Below are positions 11,112 through 20,978 of a DNA stretch of 64,000 bases, one piece after another. The position numbers and the translations under genes were made by a program. The DNA comes from Hofstenia miamia (lineage: Eukaryota; Xenacoelomorpha; Acoela), in NCBI GenBank assembly GCA_004352715.1, contig SCFE01000027.1, positions 649,896-713,895 on the forward strand, written 5' to 3'. Numbering within the stretch: the first letter of the stretch is position 1; every line of letters begins with the position of its first letter. Under the pieces are notes generated by a model, which ran no database searches, was not told the origin of the DNA, and saw only the letters and a list, made by a program, of their open reading frames with translations.

Positions 11112-12415
11112 ATGTTACAATATTTTATAGACCTAAACCCTAACCCAAATCACAACTTAAGGTTTCGTAAACCTAAACCCTATAACCTAAACCTAAAACC
11201 TAAATTTTACAATATTTTATAGACCTAAACCCTAACCCAAGTCACAACGTAAGGTTTCGTAAACCTAAACCTAAAACCTAAATTTTACAATATTTTATAG
11301 ACCTAAACCCTAACCCAAGTCACAACNNNNNNNNNNNNNNNNNNNNNNNNNNNNNNNNNNNNNNNNNNNNNNNNNNNNNNNNNNNNNNNNNNNNNNNNNN
11401 NNNNNNNNNNNNNNNNNNNNNNNNNNNNNNNNNNNNNNNNNNNNNNNNNNNNNNNNNNNNNNNNNNNNNNNNNNNNNNNNNNNNNNNNNNNNNNNNNNNN
11501 NNNNNNNNNNNNNNNNNNNNNNNNNNNNNNNNNNNNNNNNNNNNNNNNNNNNNNNNNNNNNNNNNNNNNNNNNNNNNNNNNNNNNNNNNNNNNNNNNNNN
11601 NNNNNNNNNNNNNNNNNNNNNNNNNNNNNNNNNNNNNNNNNNNNNNNNNNNNNNNNNNNNNNNNNNNNNNNNNNNNNNNNNNNNNNNNNNNNNNNNNNNN
11701 NNNNNNNNNNNNNNNNNNNNNNNNNNNNNNNNNNNNNNNNNNNNNNNNNNNNNNNNNNNNNNNNNNNNNNNNNNNNNNNNNNNNNNNNNNNNNNNNNNNN
11801 NNNNNNNNNNNNNNNNNNNNNNNNNNNNNNNNNNNNNNNNNNNNNNNNNNNNNNNNNNNNNNNNNNNNNNNNNNNNNNNNNNNNNNNNNNNNNNNNNNNN
11901 NNNNNNNNNNNNNNNNNNNNNNNNNNNNNNNNNNNNNNNNNNNNNNNNNNNNNNNNNNNNNNNNNNNNNNNNNNNNNNNNNNNNNNNNNNNNNNNNNNNN
12001 NNNNNNNNNNNNNNNNNNNNNNNNNNNNNNNNNNNNNNNNNNNNNNNNNNNNNNNNNNNNNNNNNNNNNNNNNNNNNNNNNNNNNNNNNNNNNNNNNNNN
12101 NNNNNNNNNNNNNNNNNNNNNNNNNNNNNNNNNNNNNNNNNNNNNNNNNNNNNNNNNNNNNNNNNNNNNNNNNNNNNNNNNNNNNNNNNNNNNNNNNNNN
12201 TATAGACCTAAGCCCTAACGGTTTTGTAAACCTAAACCCTATAACCTAAACCTAAAACCTAAATTTTACAATATTTTATAGACCTAAACCCTAACCCAAG
12301 TCACAACGTAAGGTTTCGTAAACCTAAACCCTATAACCTAAACCTAAAACCTAAATTTTACAATATTTTATAGACCTAAACCCTAACCCAAGTCACAACA
12401 TAAGATGACGTAAAC
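11112..12415 (+). repeat. 92-bp satellite with telomere-like CCTAAACCCTAA words
   Basis: The period is 92 bp, measured from GACCTAAACCCTAACCC at 11130 and 11222, and from CCTAAACCCTATAACC at 12231 and 12323. The next left-side unit is 78 bp (11222 to 11300) because it lacks a 14-bp piece. Each unit carries several CCTAAA/CCCTAA words like the vertebrate-type telomere repeat, plus a constant TTTTACAATATTTTATAG and CAAGTCACAACGTAAGG. Bases 11327-12200 are unsequenced, so the copy number is unknown; the estimated gap would hold nine or ten more units. Confidence 0.9.
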
Positions 12416-12458
12416 CCTTAGCATGTTATTTTAAAAATCAGAATCCCCTGATCTGCAA

Positions 12459-12561
12459 TAACGCTATATTTCTACATCCTTCTAATATTTCTTGTGGAAT
12501 ATTACCAAAATATTTTGGTACCACTGTATCATTACTAAAGATATTGCATAATAATCAAATA
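12459..12561 (+). repeat. Direct repeat, right copy, flanking the 92-bp satellite
   Basis: Partner of 10956-11050. This copy stays in frame with the hAT transposase body that follows, whereas the left copy ends in stop codons. So the right copy is the one continuous with the original gene. Confidence 0.85.
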
Positions 12562-13860
12562 GAAAGCGTTCCTTCTTCCCTATCTGTTTTTCCTATTTCT
12601 TTTCAATTTGATCACTGGACATCAAAGTATAAAAATGTTTCACTTACGGCAATTATTTATCAGTTTATTGATTCGAAATTTTTACTTTGCACTGGAACTA
12701 TTGCAGTTGATTCCTATAATCAAGATACAAAGCATGCTGCTAATATTCTGAGAGACTTGCAAGAAAAAATGCTACCAATCTATGATATTAATCAAAGTAA
12801 TTCAGGCATTACCAAGATAATTTGTATAGCCGACAGTGACATAAATTGGTGTCAGCTGTTTCAACTTTCAACTCAGTTTGATCGTTTATCTTGCATTGCA
12901 CATGATATCAATACAGTCGTGTGTAATGTTATTTGCAAATGTACAAATTCCGATATTAATAACTGTACTACGTCTGCCAAAATAATTGTCGCATATTTCA
13001 GAAGTTCTATCTTAAACAGCAAGCTACCTACGAAATTAGTAAAGGAAGGTGAAACCAGATGGAATAGTTATTACTACATGCTTCAATCTATGGACAAAAT
13101 TTGTCAACAGTAAAACAGTTATTATTGCAAAAAGTTGCACATTTGGAACAACTTCAATATTTGAAACCGGAATTAATTAAATCCTTATTGTCAATTTTAG
13201 AACATTTTTGGAAGCCACTTTAATTGTTAGCTCTGAAAATTGTCCTAATATTTCTAAGTCTTATCCAGTTCTATTGAAGCTACAAAAAAGCTTAGAATAA
13301 TGATGATGGTTGTAACAGTCTGAGGAAGTTGATGTTAGACGGTATCAAAGAAAAATGTTTAAAAAAATTGTTATCCTACCACTATATTGCTACATTACTT
13401 GATCCACGGTACCATAAAAATGTTACTGGGAAAACTTAAGATATAGCAGAAAAATACAAAAGGGAACATTTGAAGGAATTAAACTCTGAACCTGGAGTGG
13501 CAGTTGAAAAAGATTATGAAGCGTCAAATGGAAATTCAAATCGAGGATTCTTAGATGATTCAGATAATGATTGTGAAGTTATTGACGAATATGACGCTAC
13601 ATATCTTTAATAAACTTATCTTCAATAGATAAATCTAATTTTGATTTATTAGAATTTTGGAAGAATAGCTCATTTAAATACTTAAAACTGATTGCACGTT
13701 ATCACGGAATTTCTGCGACAGAATCGAAGTGTGAATGCACCTTCAGCAATATGGATGCAACAATATCAAAAAAAGAAATAGATTGTCTGCTGAGCATGCA
13801 AAAGGCAAAAGCTTATTTGGAGGATTTTTTTTACTTCTCATTTAGAGGATCTTTATATAC
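12460..13860 (+). pseudogene. Second hAT transposase, core and C-terminus, decayed
   Basis: The frame is open from 12460 to 13113. It contains FQFDHWTSKYKNVSLTAII (the hAT 'DxWTS' catalytic block), a histidine-containing IAHDIN segment, and GETRWNSYYYML (the 'TRWNS' block). After stops and frame changes, LLDPRYHKNV appears near 13395. EFWKNSSFKYLKLIARYHGI then CECTFSNMDATISKKEIDCL at 13650-13800 form the C-terminal dimerisation region. At least five breaks separate the parts. GC-rich words (GGGCGGGCACGGGCGG) at 13935-14010 may be its right subterminal region. The N-terminal zinc finger is probably at 8835-9083. Confidence 0.75.
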
Positions 13861-14059
13861 ATTTGAATTAGAGAGTTTTTTACATTTTTCTATAAATTTT
13901 AGTCCTTTGGATAGCTTGTTTGTATCAGGCACACACAGGGCGGGCACGGGCGGCTCGTTGTTCAGACCAGATGGGTGGGCATGGGCAGTAGAAAATGTAT
14001 GCCCGCAAAACACTACTAAGCATGTCCCACTAAAAACTTGAATAATCATAAAAGTAAAA

Positions 14060-14613
14060 TTTCATATTCCATTTGATATTTTTTCCTCATCAAACTCTGG
14101 AACAATATTAACAGACGTATGCCATATGATGTAGTATAATTTCCTTCTTTTCATAGTAATTTAATAAATAAACGAATTCTACAGTAGGACAGTAGAATTT
14201 CAAAAAGATTTCTTGAAAAATTTATTTATAAATTCTGCAACAGAAATCTGGAACAATATTCCAATTAAAGTGAAACAACTGAGTGAAAAATGTAAATTTA
14301 AATTTGACATTAGTACATATCTGACTTCACATTATATTACAGAAATTGGTAAATCAGCATGGAAAGAATACATATACCACAAAAAATGGCAGTGCTAACA
14401 ATACTCTGATCAAAAGAATCTTAATCATATCTATTTTTTGTATCATATCTATTGTTTTGTATTTTGTTGTTCTATACCTTGTTTTTTTGTTATTTAATTT
14501 TTTGTTTATTAATTTGTTAATGAGGCAATTATTGTAGTAGTATCACCAATGGTTGAATGTAATAGTTACAACTGCTACACTAATAATTCTTCTTCTTCTT
14601 CTTCTTCTTCTTT
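14060..14613 (+). pseudogene. Tails of two LINE copies, ending in a (TTC)n microsatellite
   Basis: IKLWNNINRRMPYDV (about 14090-14135) and SATEIWNNIPIKVKQL (about 14228-14275) both match the C-terminal 'xxxWNNLPxxIK' segment of non-LTR retrotransposon ORF2. The second frame ends at TAA 14396. About 190 bp later the sequence runs into TTC repeats (14587-14613), the kind of microsatellite tail that ends many RTE/CR1-like elements. Confidence 0.6.
14587..14613 (+). repeat. (TTC)n microsatellite
   Basis: About nine TTC units, seen directly, at the presumed 3' end of the LINE tail. Confidence 0.95.
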
Positions 14614-14914
14614 TCTACAAATTTTTTACTTTTATAAAAAATTATGATATATTTGCAAAAATCTCCAGTTATTTTTGTGAAAAAAACTGAAATTTCACAT
14701 ATAGCAAGTTAGTTTGAAAAAATATATATCTTCAAGTTGTTTCAGTGGAATGTTTTGCAATTTTGATGCCATTATTTTAGAATACAGCATTAGTCGTGAA
14801 GTACAAATCAATATGTCAGGATAGGTACTTTGTAAAAACGCATGTGCGTCGGTATAAGTCATGAGGGTTGCTCCCTCACTCAAAAAATTGCAGAAATATG
14901 CAAGTTTGTCAATA

Positions 14915-15525
14915 TAATAATTATAACCTTAATCCTAACCCCTTCAACCTTAACATTAACCCAAACCATAACCCTAAACCTAAACTAAGCCAACTCACAC
15001 CTTAGTCCTAACCCTAACCCAAACCATACCCCAAACAAAATGTAGAAGGGCTATAAATTTATTATTTAAATATGAATTATGAAATAAATATAACATGCTA
15101 CTATTAATAGGCTAATTAGTGTTTCAATCACGCAGCTTTTGTTTGTTTACAAATTAATTATAGGATTTGGCAATGTTTATTCAATCAACACAGCGACTTT
15201 TCCCTCAATATTTTCACTTAGTTACTTTGTTTCAAAGCCTTCTTAAAAGGCTTTGCTTTTTTACATAACTTAACACGAATATGTTGTCATTGAGTGAGCT
15301 TTATCATGGTGAATAACATAGTATAATGTTAGGTTTGTGGTTTGGTTTAAGATTAGAGTTAGTGTAAAACTTTGTTTAAATTTGGAGTTGTGTTTAGGGT
15401 TATGTTTTGGGTTAGGGTTAATATTATGGTTAGGGGTATGGCTAGAGTTAGATTTAGAGTTAAGGTTAGGGTGTAGGATATGGTTTAGGTTAGAGTTAGG
15501 GTTAAGGTTATAATCATTGTTAATA
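14915..15525. mobile_element. Fold-back element with inverted telomere-like arms
   Basis: The left arm (about 14915-15035) is rich in CCTAACCC/CCCTAAACC words. The right arm (about 15330-15525) is rich in GGGTTAGGGTTA words in the opposite sense. The outermost sequences pair: AATAATTATAACCTTAATCC on the left and the complement of the right end, CAATGATTATAACCTTAACC. About 290 bp of ordinary AT-rich sequence lies between. No protein is encoded. It fits a fold-back or MITE-type element built from degenerate telomere-like repeats; no target duplication was fixed. Confidence 0.6.
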
Positions 15526-16082
15526 AATTAGCTTAATTTTTCAAAAAAATGAGTAGAGGGAGGAGAAATATAACACAAAAGTACCGAATTTTATATTGCT
15601 TTGCAATTAGTAGACTATGTTACCACCCAATATTTCGCAGTTAAAAGAATAATTCCACTAAAAATTAAGAAACAGATTGGTGTTATATGGTAACGGAATT
15701 TCAATTGTTCATTAGGTCCTATAGCCCAACATATGTTCTATATATTCAATTATATAACAAGTTTGACTAATTGGAAAATCAGGATTAAGCTTCTGTAAAC
15801 TTCTAAATGATTATACTTCAAAATTTATGCTTACATAAACAAATTCAATCAATATTTAAAGATAAAAGTAAAGGCTTCCTTTAATTTACTGTTGAATTTT
15901 TAAATATTCTACCATGTTAGGTATTTGAAAAGAGCATGTAATAAGTCAAAATTTAAAAAATGACAAATTAAAACGATGATTTTAAGTTATGTATGTGTAT
16001 GCGACATTTTACTACACTTATAATAACCTAGAATTTCACACTAGATGGCGCATGTTAAAATGTGTGTATAATGTGTATCATG

Positions 16083-16348
16083 ACTTGTGCTGACATTAAA
16101 TTTTTGTAAGAAACTTAAGAGTAGTATAATAACTTGTGCTGACATTAAATTTTTGCAAGAAAGTGAAGGTTTGCCTTTGACCTGAGACGCCATGGATATT
16201 GGCGGGGGTGTTTTACTGACGTCATGCATGTACTTTTACTAATTTCAGTGGGAGTTTTATGCAATTTTGAAGGCATTATTATATATTTTAGTTTTACTCT
16301 CCCACATAATTACATGTATTACTTTCCCGCAAAGTCAGCACAAGTTAT
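16083..16348. repeat. 49-bp tandem pair plus a 15-bp inverted partner
   Basis: ACTTGTGCTGACATTAAATT occurs at 16083 and 16132 (period 49). ATAACTTGTGCTGAC at 16129-16143 reappears inverted as GTCAGCACAAGTTAT at 16334-16348. Between them GTGGGAG near 16248 pairs with CTCCCAC near 16298. It looks like a small fold-back element. Nothing is encoded. Confidence 0.6.
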
Positions 16349-16520
16349 GAATTGTGCGAACACACATGTGTGTTTTAATATACAATATTATTATATATTA
16401 GTTTTTACCCAGCAATCTTCTTCTCTCTCCATTTCTTTTTGGTGTACATGGATTTTTCATGGCTGTACACATTGTAGACTGTTGACTTTGTACACAATTT
16501 TTTGGGTTGTATAGGATGTA

Positions 16521-16633
16521 CATGGGTGTATACATTACATGGGTTTTCTGACTTTCACTGCTTTGTCAACTTTGCATGCTTTTTCACTTTATTTTGGTTT
16601 ATGACTTTGCATGGGTGTATACATTACATGGGG
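16521..16633 (+). repeat. Direct repeat of a 23-bp block, period 89
   Basis: CATGGGTGTATACATTACAT followed by GGG is at 16521-16543 and again at 16610-16633. The surrounding 200 bp holds further GTACATGG/TGTACAC words, so the region is a degenerate minisatellite. Confidence 0.7.
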
Positions 16634-17588
16634 TTTCTGCATTTGTAACTTTAATGTGTAAATATGATGACACATTTGTTATTCATAGTTGATGATGATT
16701 TTTCCATTGATAGATATGATTTCCAATTGTTAAATTTGTAAACTCTGTGATGTGTTCACCATTTTAAACATACAAATGTTTGTAAATAGTGTATTATTCA
16801 CATTCAAAAAATACACTTATGTGTTATTTAAGAGTTAGAAAAATACAAGTAATATTTTACATGGTGAAAACAATGTCTATAAATTCACATTGTTAGTTAA
16901 AAATAAGAAATTAATCAAAATAATTCCATTTACCCAATTGCAGGGTTAAACAAAAGCAATTAAAATAATTTGAATTCTAATATTCAACATTTGTAATTTA
17001 GTTGTTAGTTAAAAATTATTATGTATAAATAATTCCATTCAGTCAATTACAAGTTTAAGAAGTTAAGCAAAATGAAATTGAATCAAATACTTGATAAAAT
17101 AATATATTGCCTATAAACTTATTTAAAAGGGAAAACATGTTTGGTGAAAAGTGAAATATTACATTAGCATATATAAGCAAATTAATCAATACCACACATA
17201 AAATTGTTTAAAAGTATATAACATACCCAGTTATTCTTTGTGAAGATCCATTTTGAAATCATTAGCCAAGTTTGCTCTGATGTTTTAGTAGCCTGAAAGC
17301 AATGAGTTGGTTAGTCATTGACTTTCCTACTCCAAAACCCATTTGCACATTCAATCTTTGGTGTATTAAGTGATAATTAGTTGATAATTTGCACTGGTTT
17401 TTTTATGATATTCAAACTCTCACCTTAATTCGCCACACCTCAAAAATTCTCTGTAGTGTACAATGGGTGACTCAACAATTATCTATAAGGAAGCATTAAT
17501 TTAATTCCATCTGCTAAAAATAACACCTCTTTAATGCAATAATTGTAAAAACATTCACACTATCATGAAATAATAAAGTGGATACTTG

Positions 17589-17728
17589 GAATAATTCCTT
17601 TTTAATAATGGTGGGTAATAAAACACTTGAGAAAGCAAGATAAAAATTTACATGCTTAGAATAATTCCTTTTCACTAAATGGGAGTAATAAAACACTTGA
17701 GAAAGCAAGGTAAAAATATGAAAGTAGA
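17589..17728 (+). repeat. 70-bp tandem duplication
   Basis: GAATAATTCCTTTT at 17589 and 17659 begins two copies that share GTAATAAAACACTTGAGAAA and GCAAG(A/G)TAAAAAT. Seen directly; no function inferred. Confidence 0.85.
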
Positions 17729-17872
17729 GGAAGAAATGCAAATTATTTAAACTAAGTGTTTGGCTTTTAAAAAATATATTAGTTAATGTAAGATTTTACT
17801 ATTATCCATTATAAAGGAAGCATGCCCATGTTTAATGTTGTTCCTTTGTAAAACAGTCAGATGTTTTTAATT

Positions 17873-18513
17873 TTCAGTAGTCCATCAAATTTGGGAAAAA
17901 CAAGCTTACTTGGGAAATTAATTGATAAAAATTATTTTGATAGATATTCCAAGCAATTGTTTTTTATTGTCACTTCCAAAGTAAAATTTATAACAAATTT
18001 AAAATGAAAATGAAGCAATTGGAATTTTTCATGGAATTTTCAGAAAGTTTACTAAGTGAAAACAGTGTTCAAAACTGTTAATAATATTTGATAATGTGGG
18101 CAAAACTGTGCTACAATCAAAGGCATTTGCTAACCTTGTTATAGCAGGAAGACATTTAAATTGCAGGATTGTGTTGATTACCCACTCAGTTTTTCAAAGT
18201 TTGTTCAAAGGGGCATTTCTCAAGTCTAATTCAGAAAAATGCTTCTGGAATATTTCTGTTTAAGTCAGTTCATGATAGAATTTTAGGAACCCAGATGGGA
18301 ATTATGAGTGAATTGTTGGCTACATATAAAAAGGCTGTTAGCAAACCATGCAGTTATTTGTTTATAAATTTCACTCAGGACATTCCAAATGAATTATTTC
18401 TTTCAACAAACCTTGAAGGAATTGTTTTTAACATTCAACAGAGAATTTTCATGCTTGGTGATGAAAAGACTACATTTCTAAAATGCCATCAGTACACAGA
18501 GACCAATTATTAA
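17873..18513 (+). pseudogene. Broken A32-like (FtsK/HerA) packaging ATPase relic, Polinton/adintovirus type
   Basis: Three plus-strand segments in different frames fit one DNA-packaging ATPase. Segment 1 (17873-18006) has a Walker A loop SPSNLGKTSLL. Segment 2 (about 18084-18263) begins with a Walker B-like IFDNV, continues with LVIAGRHLNCRIVLITHS (the 'GRHxxxSVIxxTQ' sensor region of this family) and ends in TAA. Segment 3 (about 18289-18513) has LLATYKKAVSKPCSYLFINF, like the C-terminal 'xPxGxLLIDL' block. In the family such ATPases pump DNA into capsids. Frames are broken by at least one stop in each of the first two segments, so it is inactive. No capsid, polymerase or integrase gene was recognised nearby; the gap at 19070 limits the view. 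The broken parts are described only, not joined. Confidence 0.6.
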
Positions 18514-18813
18514 AACATTCAAAGTAAAAAAAAATTACAATTTTAAGAACAATAAATGGACTAGCATTTTTCAATTGTCTTTTACACATTATGATGAACA
18601 AGATATAGTATCTAACTGCATTAAAATCTCAAATCATTATAACAATGTCTGCAGTTGAAATAGTGCTTATTTCTCTGGAAAATTACAGAAACAAACCCCC
18701 TTCATTCAAGATGATATAAAAGTAAAATGCAATGCTGTTCAAACACCCACTCAACAAGGACAATGTCAACAAGATAGCACAACCAGTGATGAATTAAAAA
18801 CTTTTTAAACAGT

Positions 18814-19031
18814 TCAAATACAAGTGCTCTCTTACATGATGATGCAATATATACAAGTGCTGGCTCATTATCATTTACTGAATTCAAAAACGTTCTCCAA
18901 ACACCAAAGAAAAGACTGAACCAATGTGTGCATACCATTTTAAAGAACATTGATACAATCCTTGCTCATCTGGTTAAAAATAACTGTGTTTATGAGTCTA
19001 CAAATATAAAGGAACTTATGATTTGGAATTA
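18814..19031 (+). pseudogene. Coding-like fragment after the ATPase relic
   Basis: A plus-strand frame of about 70 codons ends in TAA at 19029 and has coding-like composition (for example SFTEFKNVLQTPKKRLNQCV). It may be the C-terminal part of the ATPase ORF or the next gene of the same element. I do not recognise a domain. Confidence 0.3.
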
Positions 19032-19069
19032 ATTGTAATGGATAAGCACTTGCATCAGTTGTACATATC

Positions 19070-20069
19070 NNNNNNNNNNNNNNNNNNNNNNNNNNNNNNN
19101 NNNNNNNNNNNNNNNNNNNNNNNNNNNNNNNNNNNNNNNNNNNNNNNNNNNNNNNNNNNNNNNNNNNNNNNNNNNNNNNNNNNNNNNNNNNNNNNNNNNN
19201 NNNNNNNNNNNNNNNNNNNNNNNNNNNNNNNNNNNNNNNNNNNNNNNNNNNNNNNNNNNNNNNNNNNNNNNNNNNNNNNNNNNNNNNNNNNNNNNNNNNN
19301 NNNNNNNNNNNNNNNNNNNNNNNNNNNNNNNNNNNNNNNNNNNNNNNNNNNNNNNNNNNNNNNNNNNNNNNNNNNNNNNNNNNNNNNNNNNNNNNNNNNN
19401 NNNNNNNNNNNNNNNNNNNNNNNNNNNNNNNNNNNNNNNNNNNNNNNNNNNNNNNNNNNNNNNNNNNNNNNNNNNNNNNNNNNNNNNNNNNNNNNNNNNN
19501 NNNNNNNNNNNNNNNNNNNNNNNNNNNNNNNNNNNNNNNNNNNNNNNNNNNNNNNNNNNNNNNNNNNNNNNNNNNNNNNNNNNNNNNNNNNNNNNNNNNN
19601 NNNNNNNNNNNNNNNNNNNNNNNNNNNNNNNNNNNNNNNNNNNNNNNNNNNNNNNNNNNNNNNNNNNNNNNNNNNNNNNNNNNNNNNNNNNNNNNNNNNN
19701 NNNNNNNNNNNNNNNNNNNNNNNNNNNNNNNNNNNNNNNNNNNNNNNNNNNNNNNNNNNNNNNNNNNNNNNNNNNNNNNNNNNNNNNNNNNNNNNNNNNN
19801 NNNNNNNNNNNNNNNNNNNNNNNNNNNNNNNNNNNNNNNNNNNNNNNNNNNNNNNNNNNNNNNNNNNNNNNNNNNNNNNNNNNNNNNNNNNNNNNNNNNN
19901 NNNNNNNNNNNNNNNNNNNNNNNNNNNNNNNNNNNNNNNNNNNNNNNNNNNNNNNNNNNNNNNNNNNNNNNNNNNNNNNNNNNNNNNNNNNNNNNNNNNN
20001 NNNNNNNNNNNNNNNNNNNNNNNNNNNNNNNNNNNNNNNNNNNNNNNNNNNNNNNNNNNNNNNNNNNNN
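19070..20069. other. Assembly gap, exactly 1000 N
   Basis: A round-number gap, hence probably of unknown true length. It forms the left border of the isolated contig 20070-21529. Confidence 0.95.
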
Positions 20070-20159
20070 AAATATGAGATATTTAGTGTTAATCCGATAT
20101 TCAAACACGTATGCGTTCAGCATACGTATTTTGCAGTGTATAAATGCATTATGTAATGG

Positions 20160-20410
20160 AAAAAACGGACCGGAGGCTATTCACAACCGATCAAAAAAGA
20201 GAACTGAACCCGTAAATACTTGTACAGTGAAACCAGGTAAAACGGTAAAACCCGGTGCTCTATAATGTGAGGACCGGGCAAAGCCAGTACTCACATGAGA
20301 GTAACCCGGGTACTGGACCGGTCAACACGGATTACAGGTCAGGGGGTGACCGGAACCCGACATGGTCACCACTTGAGGGTACCGCTTCCATCTCTGGTCC
20401 GCATAGTACA
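20160..20410. repeat. ACCGG-rich non-autonomous transposon-like block
   Basis: A GC-rich island with repeated ACCGG/CCCGG/GGTAAAAC words, ending near CCATCTCTGGTCCGC. The same block is at 36300-36471 and 37260-37510 through the duplications. The reverse complement starts GCGGACCAGAGATGG, similar to GTCGGCACCAGAGATAAA at 33040, which suggests one MITE family with shared ends. No transposase. Confidence 0.5.
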
Positions 20411-20718
20411 AATCCCACAGTAAATTCTAAGGGGAAATTTCATTTCGTAAAAGAAATTGCAAAATTTTTTGGAAATCGCCTGAAACTTTGCTATGTAATA
20501 GATTTCTGTCTGCTTATAAACGTACTTCAGCGCCAGCCTATGTCTGTATTATATATTTCGCCAGTTTCGAATTTACCAAATATGGAAACAGAACCGAAAA
20601 AAAGTTTTCCAAATTATGCAAAGAATCAAATTTTACAAATGTTCAATTCTAAAGCCATCAAGAGCAAGTAAAGGTAAAGTGATTTTTTATGGAAAAAGTT
20701 TAAAAAACTATTACAAAC

Positions 20719-20823
20719 CTTTTCGTATTGAGCAAATAAATACTCTAAAGTTCGAGGAATGATGCCTCGATCAATATAGCGTTCAGCGCCTCCAGTGATT
20801 GTGAAAGTCTTGCCACTACCAGT
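20719..20823 (-). CDS. KIF6: KIF6 P-loop exon, complete copy on the misplaced contig
   Basis: A 105-nt exon of 35 codons with acceptor and donor (CTTTAG-type left, GTTTGTAA right on the minus strand). It reads TGSGKTFTITGGAERYIDRG followed by IIPRTLEYLFAQYEK. TGSGKT is the nucleotide-binding P-loop of the kinesin motor, and the residues after it are characteristic of KIF6. It begins and ends in phase 0. That fits exactly between the exon ending ...FAYGQ at 38129 and the exon starting TPQTTYTTE at 32865. It is out of order here because the contig is misplaced. Confidence 0.9.
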
Positions 20824-20978
20824 CTAAATATACACACGGTAATTTGCAAATAACAAATATTTTATTCAGAAATATGTACCATTCAAAATTAAAATTTTAC
20901 TTGATAACAAAAGTGGAAATTGTTTATGATAAAGTATTTTCTAAAAACAAATGTAAGCGGATTTATATATATATATAT

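Noticed and set aside
11112-12415. True telomere or chromosome end
   Set aside because: The CCTAAACCCTAA words are embedded in a 92-bp unit with unique DNA on both sides, so this is an interstitial satellite.
11112-12415. CRISPR array
   Set aside because: The repeated unit is a contiguous 92-bp satellite without variable spacers, in an intron-bearing animal genome.
19023-20156. Long open frames of 350-620 codons over the N runs (also at 21.4-22.6, 46.4-48.3, 58.3-59.3 and 63.1-63.4 kb)
   Set aside because: They are open only because unsequenced N bases contain no stop codons.
20255-20671. 138-codon plus-strand frame, present again at 37357-37773
   Set aside because: It runs through the ACCGG-rich repeat and KIF6 intron sequence; it recurs only because of the assembly duplication and has no domain.
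20719-20823. Second KIF6-like gene or exon duplication
   Set aside because: Sequence identity to 37821-37912, flanking 1000-N gaps and the exact fit at 37913 favour a misplaced contig.
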